DNA of 64,000 nt from Theropithecus gelada (GCF_003255815.1 NC_037673.1:87298160-87362159), one strand, 5' to 3'; shown: positions 1 to 12,751, numbered from the stretch's first letter. Numbers and translations are program-made. The notes: generated by a model from the letters alone, not told the origin.

Positions 1-266
1 CAAAGAGTACTAGTAAACTAGTCCCATAGAGAGAGTTCACATCAGAAGCAATACCAATAGCACTGGCACAAGTAAACTACTAGAAAATTGTTGAGTTAGC
101 AGTTCTTTCACCCTTAACTCAAGTTTCTTATCTTTATTACATAGAAAGTTTAAGTTTTTATATAAATTACATTTTATAGATGTTATATCTTTACCTAGCT
201 TTCTGATATACTATATTGGGTGTTCCTCTGGGGTTAAAGCACAGAGTCAAACTGATTAGTACCTAA
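1..266. other. Unclassified flank
   Basis: AT-rich sequence left of the first L1 insertion. I see no gene, promoter or recognisable repeat in it. Confidence 0.5.
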
Positions 267-276
267 ATCATCACTT
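267..276. repeat. L1 target-site duplication, left copy
   Basis: ATCATCACTT, identical to 1908-1917, directly abutting the T-rich end of the L1 copy. Confidence 0.85.
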
Positions 277-1907
277 TTTTAAAAATTGTACTTTAGCTTC
301 TGGGATACACGTGCAGAACGTGCAGGTTTGTAACATAGGTATACATGTGCCATGGTGGTTTACTGCACCCATCAACCCGTCATCTACACTAGGTATTTCT
401 CCTAATGCTATCTCTCCCCTATCCCCTCACCCACCAGCAGGCCCCGGTGTGAGATGTTCCCCTCCCGGTGTCCATGTATTCTTATTGTTCAACTCTCAAT
501 TACGAGTGAGAACATGTGGTGCTTGGTTTTCTGTTCCCATGTTAGTTTGCTGAGAATGATGATTTCCATCTTCATTCATGTCCCTGCAAAGGACATGAAT
601 TCATCCGTTTTATGGCTGCGTAGTATTCCATGGTGTATATACGCTACATTTTCTTTATCCAGTCTATCATTGATGGGCATTTGGGTTGGTTCTAACTCTT
701 TGCTATTGTGAACAGTGCTGCAATAAACATATGTGTGCATGTGTCTTTATAGTAGAATGATTTATAATCCTTTGGGTATATTCCCAGTAATGGGATTCCT
801 GGGTCAAATGGTATTTCTGACTCTAGATTCTTGAGGACTCACCACTGTCTTCCAAAATGATTGAACTAATTTACATGCCCTCCAACAGTGTAAAAGCATT
901 CCTATTTCTCCGCATCCTCTCCAGCATCTGTTGTTTCCTGACTTTTTAATGATCGCCATTCTAACTGGTGTGAGATGTTATCTCATTATGGTTTTGATTT
1001 GCATTTCTCTAATGAAGAGTGATGATGAGCTTTTTTTCATATGTTTGTTGGCTGCATAAATGTCTTCTTCTGAGAAGTGTCTGTTCATATCCTTTGCCCA
1101 GTTTTTGATGGAGTTGTTTTTTTTCTTGTAAATTTGTTTAAGTCCTCTGTAGATTATGGATATTAGCCCTTTGTCATATGGATAGATTGCAAAAATTTTC
1201 TCCCATTCTTAGGTTTCCTGTTCACTCTGATGATAGTTTCTTTTGCTGTGCAGAAGCTCTTTAGTTTAATTGTATCCCATTTGTCAATATTGGCTTTCGT
1301 TGCCATTGCTTTTGGTGTTTTAGTTATGAAGTCTTTGCCCATGCCTATGTCTTGAATGGTATTGCCTAGGTTTTGTTCTAGGGTTTTTATGGTTTTAGGT
1401 CTTACGTTTAAGTCTTTAATCCATCTTGAGTTAATTTTTGTAAAAGGTGTAAGGAAGAGGTCCAGTTTTAGTTTTCTGCATATGGCTAGGCAGTTTTCCC
1501 AACACCATTTATTAAATAGGGAATTCTTTTCCCATTGCTTGTTTTTGTCAGGTTTGTCAAAGATCAGATGGTTGTAGATGTGTGATGCTATTTCTGAGGC
1601 CTCTGTTCTGTTCCATTGGTCTATATATCTGTTTTGGTACCAGTACCATGCTGTTTTGGTTACTGAAGCCTTATAGTATAGTTTGAAGTGAGGCAGTGTG
1701 ATGCCTCCAGCTTTGTTCTTTTTGCTTAGGATTGTCTTGGGTACACGGGCTCTTTTTTGGTTCCATATGAAATTTAAAGTAGTTTTTTCTAATTCTGTGA
1801 AGAAAGTCAATGGTAGCTCGACGGGGATTAGAGAGGATGCAAAAAAATGGAAAACTGATCCATGCTCATGGACAAGAAGAATCAATATCATGCAAATGGC
1901 CATACTG
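277..1907 (-). mobile_element. L1 (LINE-1, L1PA-like), 5'-truncated with inverted 5' end
   Basis: A primate L1 3' piece. Positions 277-1829 lie on the minus strand, with the L1 3' end at the left: the T-rich start near 277 is the remnant poly(A) tail, followed by the antisense of the conserved L1 3' UTR (for example GTGCAGAACGTGCAGGTTTG at 311) and then ORF2. Positions 1830-1907 match L1 ORF2 sequence just upstream of the 3' piece but in the opposite, plus-strand orientation, with roughly 25 bases missing at the join (estimated from recalled L1 sequence). A 5' inversion of this kind is the known signature of twin priming during target-primed reverse transcription. A 10-bp direct repeat flanks the whole unit, so the inversion and the insertion are one event. 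Frame breaks make it inactive. Confidence 0.93.
1163..1829 (-). pseudogene. L1 ORF2 C-terminal remnant
   Basis: About 220 codons of L1 ORF2 stay open, covering the region after the reverse-transcriptase core. Recognisable family motifs include FIWNQKRAR, KTAWYWYQNR, NKWCWEN and FCTAKETIIRVNR. The frame closes at 1163; further L1 ORF2 and 3' UTR sequence continues left of it in broken frames. The open frame extends right to a Met at 1915, but residues before the 1829 junction are antisense translation of the inverted segment, so that start is an artefact. It lacks endonuclease and catalytic reverse-transcriptase domains and cannot be functional. Confidence 0.88.
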
Positions 1908-1917
1908 ATCATCACTT
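1908..1917. repeat. L1 target-site duplication, right copy
   Basis: ATCATCACTT, identical to 267-276, directly after the inverted L1 segment. Confidence 0.85.
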
Positions 1918-4900
1918 GTTAACCTAACAGTAAGACAGAAAATTAAAAATGAGCATATTCACTCATATGTCTCACAGATTGATGGTCAATGATAAATAGA
2001 TGTATTTGAGGAAGAAGCAATGAAGGAACCTGGAGACTAGTGGAGGGGCTATTTCTGGCTATTTTTAAGCTTCTCGATTTTTTTTCTAAAATTAAGTGCA
2101 TTTATGTAGGTGCGTGTTGCTATAACCCAAAATTAAATGAAAAAGAACAAGGATTAGGATAGAAAGAGAAAAATGATAGATCTGAAATGTATTTTAAGTG
2201 TTATTTCCTTTATGGTAATGCTCAAAATGTTTCATCTACCATAACTAGCCATTTCTTGGATGGTACATATAATATTTTAAACTTTTACCTTACATTCTAT
2301 TTGAAACTCTTATGTGATTTTAACCCTGGACTTTGAACTTTTCTTGTGTTCTCCCTACATCTTTTAGATTAACAGAGCATTGTGACAGAATCTTAAAAAC
2401 ATAATAAAACTTTAGTCCTTTCTTGATTCAACAACACCCCCTTTCAGTTTTATAATTTTATTCAATCTCATGTCCCCCACTTTGTAGATTGGTTCCTTAA
2501 AAAATTATTTTCCCAATTGGTCATAGATATAGTAAGAATATTGTAAATTCAAATGCCCCAGTCAAAAGAGGCAAATATGTAAGATGGGATTTTATTTACA
2601 AAGTCAGGTATTCCCTGAAACTATTCCTGAGTTAAGTTATGGCTATCCTTAGTTTGCTCACTTCCATTTTGTCATGCAAGGAGTTAAACTACATATTATG
2701 GCTTGTTATGGTCTGTTGTGCTTATGAAATCACTCAGTTTGGCTACTCTTTCTGCCTCTTTAGATACTGGAATTGTAAGTACAAGAAATAGTTAAATTAT
2801 AAATATTTAATGTATTTGTGTTTTAATAATAATTTTGTTTATCAAACCTATTACACAATAATATAAAGAAATACATAACACCAACCCATGTTTGTAGTCA
2901 AAATAAAATTTAGAAATCTAGTTGTAGGTGTATTTTAAAGCAAATAGAATGTCCAATGGCTCTTACTTTTTAGTAAACAGTAGCAATTGGTCATTAATTT
3001 GAGATGTATGAACCCTTCCTGGAGAGGAGACTGGGATTACTACTCTAAGCTAAAAGTACATTCACCTTCAAATTTGGAAAGTCCATTTCCTTTTCATAAA
3101 TTAGTTTATATTAACTAAAAATCGATCTCAGAGGGATCCAAAGACAGGTTTCTCTTGGTTTTTAGCACCTTATTGGAGAAAAGTTGTAACATCAAAGTAA
3201 AACAAATTAAATGCAACCAGAATCTTCAGAAACCATTTGGGAGCCAAAGAACATCTGACTTATGTCATTAAGAGAAGGAGCAATAGTACCTTGTGGACTT
3301 TTTGATACTCAGTCTTGATCTCTGACTTAAAAATTTACCTGTAAATTTTTGTTTTGATTATTTTTATGACTATGTTATAAAGAGCTTTCCTAAAGAATTG
3401 CTCATGTAAGTGTGTGTGCATGCCTGTACGTGTATTGCCAAAATGAGCATTTTTCTTCCCGCTGCCTGGGAAGATCATACTCAATCATTAGTATTTACAT
3501 AGCACTTGTTTCCATCGAATTCTAAGAGCAGAGGGATTCTGTTTTAAAGTCATCGGTAAGACAGTTTGTTTTTCTATGAACATACTGAAATTATGCACTG
3601 GGCAAATTAGTGAATTTTACCAAATATGTCTCAAGGATAAATATAGTAATTTTCACAGTGAATGTTTTCCATCTCTCAGGAAATCTATGTTTGTCATGAA
3701 ATGACAAGTTTTTTTGGAGGGTTGGGGGAATGGGGTGGTTGTCTTTGAAAACTGATTTTAAATTTAATTAAATAACAAGGCAAACCTGAAAAATATTTTA
3801 CATTTAATGGAAGAATTTAAGCATGATCTTTTGGTGGAATGCAAGTGGCAAAAAAATTTAACACATCTCCTGAAGAAACAGATTTTCCTTTTCCTGGGTT
3901 ATCATTATAAACCGTAACTTTAAAATTTTAAATTATGAAAAATATCTTATCTTGGGAATGAGAATTTATACCAATAAACTATTCTTGTAACGTTGTAACT
4001 GAGAATTAATGTGCTTTTATAAGATGATAACTTTACTATTTTTCTGTGCAGTAATGCCAAAAAATAATCAGGCTTAAAATATGACTTGACTTGTAGTGTA
4101 AATTGGCATAAAAGATTTCATATTTGTGTCTTTACTGCTATATTTTTCTTAAGAATGAAATGAATAAAATACTAGCTGGAGAAGTACCTAAGATTTTACG
4201 CCTACTAAAAGCGTGTAGACAATATAAAACCCAATGTGTACAGATGACCTAAATTCTTCCTATGTCTTACCAGTAGCTGTCTGTATAGACCCAGATCTTC
4301 AAACCAGTTATTAAAATGATAGTGAGAGTTAACTTTGAGTATGGTCATGTGCTAATTATCTGATAATATTACAGGGATGTGAGCTGAGAAATACTAGAAA
4401 AGTATAGCTATAATAGAGTTCTTCAAATTATTTCTCTAAGAAGTATTCTTTCTGGTGGAAATTTAAAAAACAAAACAGAAGAACCACAACAATAAAACAG
4501 CAACAAAGCAATGGTGAAGTGTTTTGTAAATAGTTTCCCCAAATCAAATTAAAGTGGCAAAGCTTTCATTTTATCTCTATCTCTCGGGTCTATGGATTTT
4601 TTTTTTTTCCCTGTTTGGTTTGAGTGATCTATATAAGGAGGCTTTAACAATTAAATGCTGTGGAAGTGACCTGTTTGTTTTTCTTTTTGTGTCTTTCTCC
4701 TGTTTATGTGACACTTCGTTTAGGGAGACCTTACCTTATGGCCCTGTTTTTCTTTATGCCAAAGCTATGTGGATTTTAGTGGTTAGTTTAATATTTGACA
4801 TCATAGTGTAGTCTCTTTATGTCTTAAGCCATTCTCTGTTTAGAAAGTCTAATTAAGACAACACTTAATGTAGAAAGTAAAGGGCAAAAAAAAAGCCAAG

Positions 4901-7660
4901 CATTTTTTTTCTCGTAAAATTGTTGTCAATCAGAAATCATGTTATAAGTGACTCTTTTATCATATCGATGTGTAACAGAGCACTGATTGACAAGAAAGGT
5001 TTTATAAATTGATATGATTCATCGTTAGCTTTTAACTAGTTTTCTGACTGACAGTTTAACAAAACAAAAATGACACCACCTAGGGGTAAGAGTAGTCATA
5101 ATAATAACTTTTTTTCTAGAGGATATTAGGACAACTGACCACACATATGTTAAGTTATATATTATCTCTCACTAATCTACTACTAATGTTTAACTATCTC
5201 CTATAAAACTGATGCTACCAATATAAAGTAACTTATCATGATTGACAAAAATTCCACAGTGGTTGTTTCAATAATTTATAAGCTAATTCATTATTGTTTT
5301 CCTACCAATTGGCAGGATTTTGTGTTTGCACCTGGAAGATGTTTGAGATTCTGCATAACCCAGGTTTATTTTCTGTGTTTGCAAAATGCAGGATGTTCCC
5401 TTTAATAACCTGAAATTTTAATAAGGACCTAAGAAATAGTTGAAAAAGTGAGTGAACTTGTATTTAAATTAGGTCTTTGAGAGCTTGGAGATTCTAACTT
5501 GGTGAACTCTAATTAAATCCCTTAAGGCCACTGGGTCTGCCTCCCTAGTTCTTGATGGTGAAAATAAGGTCTTCAAAAAGAGTCCCTTGGCAGTATACAA
5601 GTGGAGGGGAAAAAATCCTGCAACCCTTCACTATAGCATTTTATAAAGCCGGAATTCCAGAAGGAGTTCCAGACAAGGAAAACAATAGAGACTGAAACCC
5701 GAGAACTAGTAAAGCAAGGAAGGTAAGGGAAATAGAATTTGGACAGAGTGGTTATTCAAGAAGAACGTCACTCATTCAGATCAGAGCATGAATGTAGAGC
5801 AAGACAAAGGGGCAAATAAGATATACTAGTGCTGGTAACGACATAGCAAATCTTAGTTGGCACATTTTGCAATTAACATTTCCAGTAAGAAATGCTCAAA
5901 TACAAAACTGCCATTTTTCAGTTCTGACATTATAGTGGCTTTTTCCTCACGGCACATTTTCTGTATAAATATCTAAGCATTTTTGTTTTTCTTTCCAGCT
6001 AGATTTCAGTACTTATTTGTGTGTGTGAATTTAACTGTGATGGTGGGAACAAAACAGGTATTGAATCTACTTAGAGCCAAGAGGAGATAAATAAAAGGTA
6101 ATCAAAATCTGGACATTGAACTTGAGCGTATTTTCAGCATCTTTGCCTATGTAACAATACAGATATATGAATTGAATGGGTGCTGCTTTATTTCTGTCAA
6201 TATGCTAGAAGGTGAAGGTACAGGGAGATTTTGTACTTTCTCCTTAACATTTAAAATACATTCTAAATAGTGTTTCTTGGTATCATAAAATTCACAGTTG
6301 AACCTCCTCATCCAATTATGAACCAATAATCTAAATCACCTCCTAAAAAGAAGAAAGAAATATCAACTTTGCAGATAGTTTCCCCTGACTCGCAGATATT
6401 CAGTTAATACCAAAATATCCAGTTTGGCTGCCAAAATGTGCATCATTTCCCCCATATACCTCAGTCTCATTTCTTTTCACGTTTCGGCATTTGCACTCTG
6501 TTTCTGAGTCTTTATTTCAACAGATTAAAAGAAGATAAAGATCTGCTAGTGGTGGCAAAATACCCACAGAGGTTCCTCACCCAGTGGACTCCTGTGAAAA
6601 TCGACAGAAAGCTAATTGAAGAGGAGAGGCACGCTGCTTGGCTCTCATTAGTCTATTCCTGTGCCATGCCCACGTGGACCAGTGCATTCTTTCATAGCTG
6701 ATTGATATGTGATGCCCTCGCACCCCCCATCCTGACCAAATGTTCTACAAAGTAGGAGCGATGTAGGAAAACTTGGAATTTATACTTTTGTAGTTTGCTC
6801 TACTTTTTATTTCAAAAGGCTTTTAAAGTTCTATGAACACTATTTAGATCACTTGTATGTCTAGATGGAAATACTGATTCTTGATGCTCTGAATAAACCC
6901 CTAACCCCAAAGGGATATTGAACTACTGGGTGCTAGCTTTGTTCTTAAGTATAAGTTCCAAAAAGTTTTATTTACTTTTTGAACTCTTTACTAGGATGAA
7001 AGTATCACAGTGCTTTTGTGGTCTGCCACTTAAGTGGCTTCATCTTTTCTTGGGGGAAAAAAATGAAAGTAACAAGCAAAATATAGAGGAGATTTTAGTT
7101 CGTTCTTTGATCAAAAGGGTCATTTATTGATCTGGAGCTTAAAAGGAAAAGATCTGTTTTGGGGAAAGTCATTGTACTACCCACAGTTTGAACTCTTCTT
7201 TTTTTACTATCTATTAGAGCATGATAAGTCTACATTTTTTTTTTTTTTTGAAGAAGCAAAACTCACAATTAAAATAAGAACTCCATTATCACTATGATCA
7301 GATGACTGTTGCAGTAAACTTGCAAACCAGTATCGACATTAATTGAAATGCTGGTGATTTATAGCCTTAAATAGAGATAATTTCTTTTAAATTGTGACTT
7401 TACATGACTTTTTTTTTGTTTCTTCTTTTACTTCAACTAGAAAAGGAAAATGAGTTGTACTTTAAAATTAAACATCATCTGCTTTCTTTTCTACCCCTTC
7501 ACTTTTCAGACTCCAGGAATCAGCTTGAATATTCTACAGAGGATTGTCCAGTGACTATAAAATAAACTGGAAGCAGAAATTTCAGTAATTAGTTCAACTA
7601 TAGAGTCATTACGTGAACTAGAACAAGTTAGTAAGTCCTTCCTATATTTGTTTACTTCTT
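1918..7660. other. Unclassified AT-rich tract, no gene seen
   Basis: No intact ORF with a recognisable domain and no clear young repeat. Open frames at 4554-4811 and 6438-6701 are 85-87 codons and look random. Poly(T) tracts occur near 4600 and 7230. A perfect 10-bp inverted repeat lies at 3329-3338/3341-3350. Old, highly diverged repeats could be hidden here. Confidence 0.5.
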
Positions 7661-7666
7661 GGAATA

Positions 7667-7746
7667 TTCTAATAAGAGAAATAAAAAAATCAGTGTTTTG
7701 AATTAGAATTATTTCCCTTCTAATAAGGGAAATAAAAAAATCAGTG
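7667..7746. repeat. Local tandem duplication, 51-bp period
   Basis: A 29-bp segment at 7667-7695 recurs at 7718-7746 with one mismatch (AGAGAAAT versus AGGGAAAT). The offset is 51 bp, so the intervening spacer differs while the core is conserved. Probably a replication-slippage or small segmental duplication. Confidence 0.85.
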
Positions 7747-7868
7747 CATTGATAAAGTGAAGTACATAGGATATTTTATAGAAAAGACATTTGACTTAAT
7801 AGCATCATACCTAAAGATTTTTGGATGGGTATATAATATATCTATATAAAGAGATAGATACATATCTA

Positions 7869-7882
7869 TGTGTGTGTGTGTG
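7869..7882. repeat. (TG)n microsatellite, short
   Basis: Seven TG units following an AT-rich TATA/GATA-like stretch from about 7830. Confidence 0.8.
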
Positions 7883-8589
7883 CATATGAGCTACTGTCAT
7901 AAATTATGTACTCCAGCATGCTACACAAATATTGAGTAAATACATGGAAATTTGCTGACACAGCTTTTCCAAACTTTGTTCTTTGGACTAGTGTTTAATA
8001 AGATATTGATGTGTATACTTTGGAGGAAAATTGTACCTGTTGAAATAAGAGGGAAATTATTTTTTATAGAGATTCACACTATAAATTGGAATATTAATGA
8101 CTCTGAGAAGGAATTTAGAAAGAAAGTCTTTGCTTCTAACACTTACTTAATCTCATTATAGTGTTTAAGGTAAAACCTTTATTAAAAATTCAATCACTGT
8201 TCCAAATATACATTCCAGAATAAAACTGTATATGGGCAAAAATACACATTTTAAAATATCACAACACTCCTGTTTAAATATTATCTCAATTGTTTACTAA
8301 CTGTAATGCCAGGGGAAAATATTCAGCCCTTTCTTATATGTCAATCCTTATTTGCAAAATGAAGATAATATTTATCCTGTGCTTGTTGTAAGTGTTTACA
8401 ATATATGGGCTGTGTGATATATCAACTTGCTGTGCATTCCACTCTGCTCTGCTATTTTAGTTGAGTTTTCATTTTAGTTCCTCTATTTTGATATAATTGG
8501 ATTCAATGTCATCGTTAAGTGAGTTCCACATGGGAATCGTGGGTTTCAAGAGGTTGTCAAAGCAATACACAAAACTAAGCATCTATGTC
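7883..8589. other. Unclassified, possible MIR trace
   Basis: No gene seen. About 8325-8400 has a weak MIR-like core (TTTGCAAAATGAAGATAATA resembles the 'tctgtaaaatggggataata' motif), too short to call separately. Confidence 0.35.
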
Positions 8590-9045
8590 AGCTAATAATG
8601 TATTTGCCTACAAATGACAGGAAATCTAACTACAATGGCTTAAACAGTTTTTGTTTGTTTTTCCATGTGTGGGAAGTCCAGAAAAAAGCACTCTTGGGAT
8701 ATTATATACAGCAACAATAGCATTAGGGACCAACACTTCTATCTTTCTGCTCTTTCATCCTGGGCATGTTGACTTTCCTCTCCTTACTTGTCACTTTATG
8801 GTGACTAGATGGTGAAGTTGTTGAAGCTGGTGAATAACTGGCGATTGCACCTTCAGGCATCATGTCTGCATTCTGGAGAGAAGAGTTCAGGAAGAGTCAG
8901 ATACTAAGCCAGGCCCGTCTATTATGTAAAACAAAACTTTTCCAGAACCATCTAAGCCAGAACTGGTGCAGGTGGCATCTCTTGCTTCAAGGGAGGCTGG
9001 AAAATTTGGCGAAAGTGTTGTAGTTGAGATAGACCAATCATCATC
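8590..9045. mobile_element. Ancient interspersed repeat, family unresolved
   Basis: The stretch contains a run resembling the 'cagtggcttaaac' segment common to old mammalian LTR/LINE-derived repeats (ACAATGGCTTAAACAG near 8633), then 'ggaagtcc', and 'agggaggctggaaaat' near 8990. These suggest one old, diverged element, but I cannot name the family or give reliable ends. Confidence 0.35.
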
Positions 9046-10094
9046 CATTGCCCAGCTCTAAGCTTATCGCTGACTGTAACACAATTGTAGTTTTCTTAGC
9101 AAGAAAGAGAGAAGCAAAATGACATTATTTGCACAAATTGACTTATGTCATAGATTCCCTTTTAAATGCATAGATTAATATGACTCAAGGATAGCATCCA
9201 GAATTAAATAATGACCCAGAAAAGTTTTCATGTTTAAGGTGGAGGAAGTCAACATTAGGGAATTTGCATTTTTAACAATCCCACGTGGTAATTCTCACCA
9301 AATGGCTTTGCTTGCCAAGCTCTCTAGAACATGGAGCCAATGCACCTAATTTCAGTGTGCAGGGAGAGTGAGGAATAAGGGCAAGCAGGCAAGGAACAGA
9401 TGTGGAAAATAAATAAATGGAATGCTGTGTTTTTATGTCTGGCTACTGCTTCCCAATAGGCCATGATGTTACTAGGCAGGTGTAACAGCTCAGCACACAG
9501 TATATTCCTGGACATACTGTATGAAATTATTAAGTTGGAGGGTGAGGAAAAAAGAAGACCTTTATCTTCTTGGGTTCCCTTTTCCTCTCTTTCCTGCTGG
9601 TCAAAGCTTTCCCCACAGGGAGTTAGCGCTCCATCAATTCCAAGTTATATCATTCTGTCCCTTTGCATGCCAACATCTTTGATGCAGAAGATGGTGTGTC
9701 AGATCTCATGTCCTGTGATGAGACATTCCATTAAAATCCAGAAGCAGAGGGAAAGGATAAAAACTCCAGGAATGCAGCTTGTCTGCCTAGCTGTGTGGCA
9801 ACTGCCAAGGGAGAGAGGTGACGCTGACAGAGGGAATGCTTGGTTGGGCCCCAGTGGCAGCAGCACTGTCCAGAATGGGAGAACCACAGGAGTCTGCAAA
9901 TGATAATAACATTTTTTTTTGTCTGATGCACTATATTTGAGAATTGGTGCTTTAGAATTTAATTTATCTCTGGAGTCTAGATTAACTTCAAAGTCAAAAG
10001 ATCCTCACGCCAATAAGTGTTGCCCCATATAACTTCTACAAAAGTCTTAAGGCATAACAGGTTTCCTAAACCTTCATTATAGGCTGTATTGCTG
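9046..10094. other. Unclassified tract, no gene accepted
   Basis: Contains a 146-codon plus-strand open frame (9463-9903). It has no recognisable domain, and antisense frames of similar openness overlap it, so I do not call it a gene. A short MER5-like match ('atttgcatttttaacaatcccacgtgg') lies near 9260. Confidence 0.4.
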
Positions 10095-10215
10095 GTAGAT
10101 GGTGGATCACACTGGTTAATAACAGGACTTTGGTTTCACACACAATGAGACTTGAATCTGGGCTGTGCTGTTGTTTATCTTTGTCACTCTGGCAAGCCAT
10201 TTTTTAACCCAACCT
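10095..10215 (+). mobile_element. MIR (tRNA-derived SINE) fragment
   Basis: The order 'gacttgaatctgggctgtgctg', 'ctttgtcactctggcaagcca', 'aacctcaa' follows the MIR consensus (ggttcaaatcctggctctgcc... tgtgacctt gggcaagtt... cctcag). Ancient and diverged; the 3' part runs into an AT repeat. Confidence 0.6.
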
Positions 10216-10290
10216 CAATTACATATTTATATATGTAATTACATATATGTACATATATAAATATATATGTGTGTATATATATATTTCACT
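10216..10290. repeat. AT-rich (TA)n/(ATAT) simple repeat
   Basis: Alternating TA/TG purine-pyrimidine sequence with TATATATG and GTGTATATAT blocks; low complexity. Confidence 0.85.
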
Positions 10291-12459
10291 AAATAAGTGA
10301 AAGTGTTGACAATGTTTTTCTTTAAGGCTTGGGGAGGATGGTACTGACAGTCTGTTTAATGAATTTGGTATACAACTTTTTGTCAGATATAACTATTTCA
10401 TTCACTTTATCCTTCTTTCTTGAAGATAATTTCTAAAATTTCAATAGCTTTGCTTGTCAGGTCGATCAAACTTCAACAGTCTGGAGAGCCACAGTGAGTC
10501 GGGAATTTCTGGGTTTTGTCTTGCTCTCTGGTCCAGGTAGACCAGAAGAGACCACACAACTCCCAGACCAATTCCACTTTGAAAAATGCAAACTGCTGAA
10601 CACATTTTGCTCTCCCTGGGGAAAAGTCTCAGGTAACATATGAGGATGTTGAAATAACACCACACCCACCTCTTACCAGAGCAGCTAATTTAAAATCACT
10701 CGCAATCTGGGAGAATCTGTCTCAATATCTTCTTGTAAGAACCTACAGCTAACTGTTTGCTGAAAGGTTTCCTGAGAATAGGATCTTATCCAAGGCTTGT
10801 GACAGTGGTAACTTAGAATGAGGCTACAGAGATCTAATTAAAAAGGTGATTTCTTAACATATGGAGTGCCTATGTGAAATCAATAGAGTTTTCTGTGCTG
10901 GGGGAGAGGCTGACCCTGTAAATTCTTATGACATTAGGCTTAAATCTTAGCTGCTAAACACCTTTCAAATATTTATCTCTTCCCAAGTAAATGTACTCCC
11001 TGCAAAGCCCTATTTGTTGACTTTTATCCCAGTTGGATCGACTGTGGGGACTGTATCACTGAGACCTGTGCATTAAGTGGTACATATGTTGAATAAACAG
11101 CCAGACAGCTACCAACTGTCAAGCTGCTTTACTAGAGTAGAAAAAATAAGCACATATGCCATGTTGAAAAGCAAAAGAAAAACAAAAGTTTATAATAGAA
11201 CTAGGAAGTGGTTCAGGTAAAATACAGTCACATGGTTATGTACATGATTATTCTTGAAAATACCATTATAATTTTTTTGGAGGATAAATGAAAATCCAGG
11301 AATGATCTCAAATGTAGCATTAGATATGAAATCTCCCCTGGTGGCTCATAATTTATTAGCAAATTAATAAATGGAAAGGGACACCAGGTATGTTAATATA
11401 AGCAAAAGCTGGAATGTGTGCTCAGTGAGGAAATGCAGGTTTGATTTTCTTACAAGTGGCAGATGGAAATAAGGGGACAGGTTGTTCTTTACATGGATGA
11501 AACAACAGAACACACCAGCTTTTCTGGCAAGGAGACTGGAAGTATTTATAGATAGTTTTCCATCTTGTTGCCACCAGCATTGCTCTCCTATAATACCATA
11601 ATGCAACAACATTGACTGCACATTCCAGGTGGCCACCTGCAGAATAGAAAGGATCCTGGTCACCAGCAATTGATTTGTGCAGGAGACATAGTAGCTCTGT
11701 TACTTTAAAAGTTGTCTCAGCTTATTTTGGTAAGGAAATGAACTGAAGTTATAATCATGAGTGTCGGTTCAGGTGCTCTGGAAGCAGGTGGCAAGCAGGT
11801 TACAAGTGCAAAAACTGTATTGGAAGTAATATGCATTTGAGATAAAGAAGAGAGGGGAAAGATGATGAAAAGACATCAAACGATGATGCAGGTTTAACAC
11901 TTAGAAAAGGAGCAGGGAAAGGAAGGAGAATTGGATAGAAGGGACCTCAGAGTACAGTGTTGCCCTGACAAAGTTTCAGTCAACTCATTGATTGCCCTAG
12001 AGGATTCCATGATAGACAAAAACAGCCAGGCCCTAGAAGAGTACTCTGCCATCATTGGTGAGAGCAGCCCATGGAAAATATGTGTTCTTATATTACATAC
12101 CAGGGCAGATTCCAAAGATGGTACAACCAAAAGTTGTTGGCTGATTGCTCTTCTGTAGCAAGTTGCCTCTTGATAGGAGAACTGAGTGGAACAGCTCTGT
12201 GGCTGAGACAGTAGACTTTCCAAAGATGACATTGGAGTAGACTTCTAAGAAAGAGTGACTTTCACACATTTATTTATAATAAAAGACAAATATGACTTGG
12301 TCAGTGTGGATTCTTTTATGAGTTTTTATTCATAAAAAAGCCTCAAGGTAGTAAAACACTTTGTGTCAGCCTCTACTCATTTTCCCATCCGTTCTTTTTT
12401 GCATGGTTTGGAAACAAAATATACTAGACAGTCAGGTAGAAATTTTCCTAGGGTGGAAG
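10291..12459. other. Unclassified tract
   Basis: No recognisable gene or young repeat. Open frames at 10441-10665, 11364-11669 and 11894-12232 (minus) have 74, 101 and 112 codons without known motifs. 11860-12240 is purine-rich on the plus strand at its start and may be old LTR-internal sequence, but I cannot place it. Confidence 0.4.
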
Positions 12460-12473
12460 AACACTATCAAATT
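12460..12473. repeat. L1 target-site duplication, left copy
   Basis: AACACTATCAAATT, a perfect 14-bp match to 12738-12751. Confidence 0.93.
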
Positions 12474-12737
12474 ATTATTTTTTTAATTTTACTTTAAGTT
12501 CCAGGATGCATGTGCAGAATGTGCAGGCTTGTTACACAGGTATACTTGTGCCATGGTGGTTTGCTGCACCTATCAACCCATCATCTAGGTTTTAAGCCTC
12601 ACATGCATTAGGTATTCGTTCTAATGCTCTCCCTCCCCTTGCCCCCCATTCCCCGACAGGCCACAGTGAGTGATGTTCCCCTCCCTGTGTCCATGTATTC
12701 TCATTGTTCAGCTCCCACTTATGAATGAGAACATGCA
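12474..12737 (-). mobile_element. Short 5'-truncated L1 (3' UTR only)
   Basis: About 264 bp of L1 3' end on the minus strand. It starts with an A/T-rich tail complement (ATTATTTTTTTAATTTTAC) and then the antisense 3' UTR. It carries the 'aggttttaagcc...gcatgcattagg' stretch that is absent from the youngest L1PA subfamilies, so it is a somewhat older primate L1. A perfect 14-bp TSD brackets it exactly. It contains essentially no ORF2 coding capacity. Confidence 0.93.
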
Positions 12738-12751
12738 AACACTATCAAATT
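12738..12751. repeat. L1 target-site duplication, right copy
   Basis: AACACTATCAAATT, identical to 12460-12473. Confidence 0.93.

Noticed and set aside
9463..9903. 146-codon plus-strand open frame
   Set aside because: No recognisable motif; two antisense frames of 66 codons overlap it. No transcript or conservation signal can be seen from sequence alone.
10216..10290. Possible palindrome or CRISPR-like array
   Set aside because: Simple TA/TG sequence; no spaced, mixed-sequence repeat units. No CRISPR structure occurs anywhere in the window, and it would not be expected in a nuclear primate genome.
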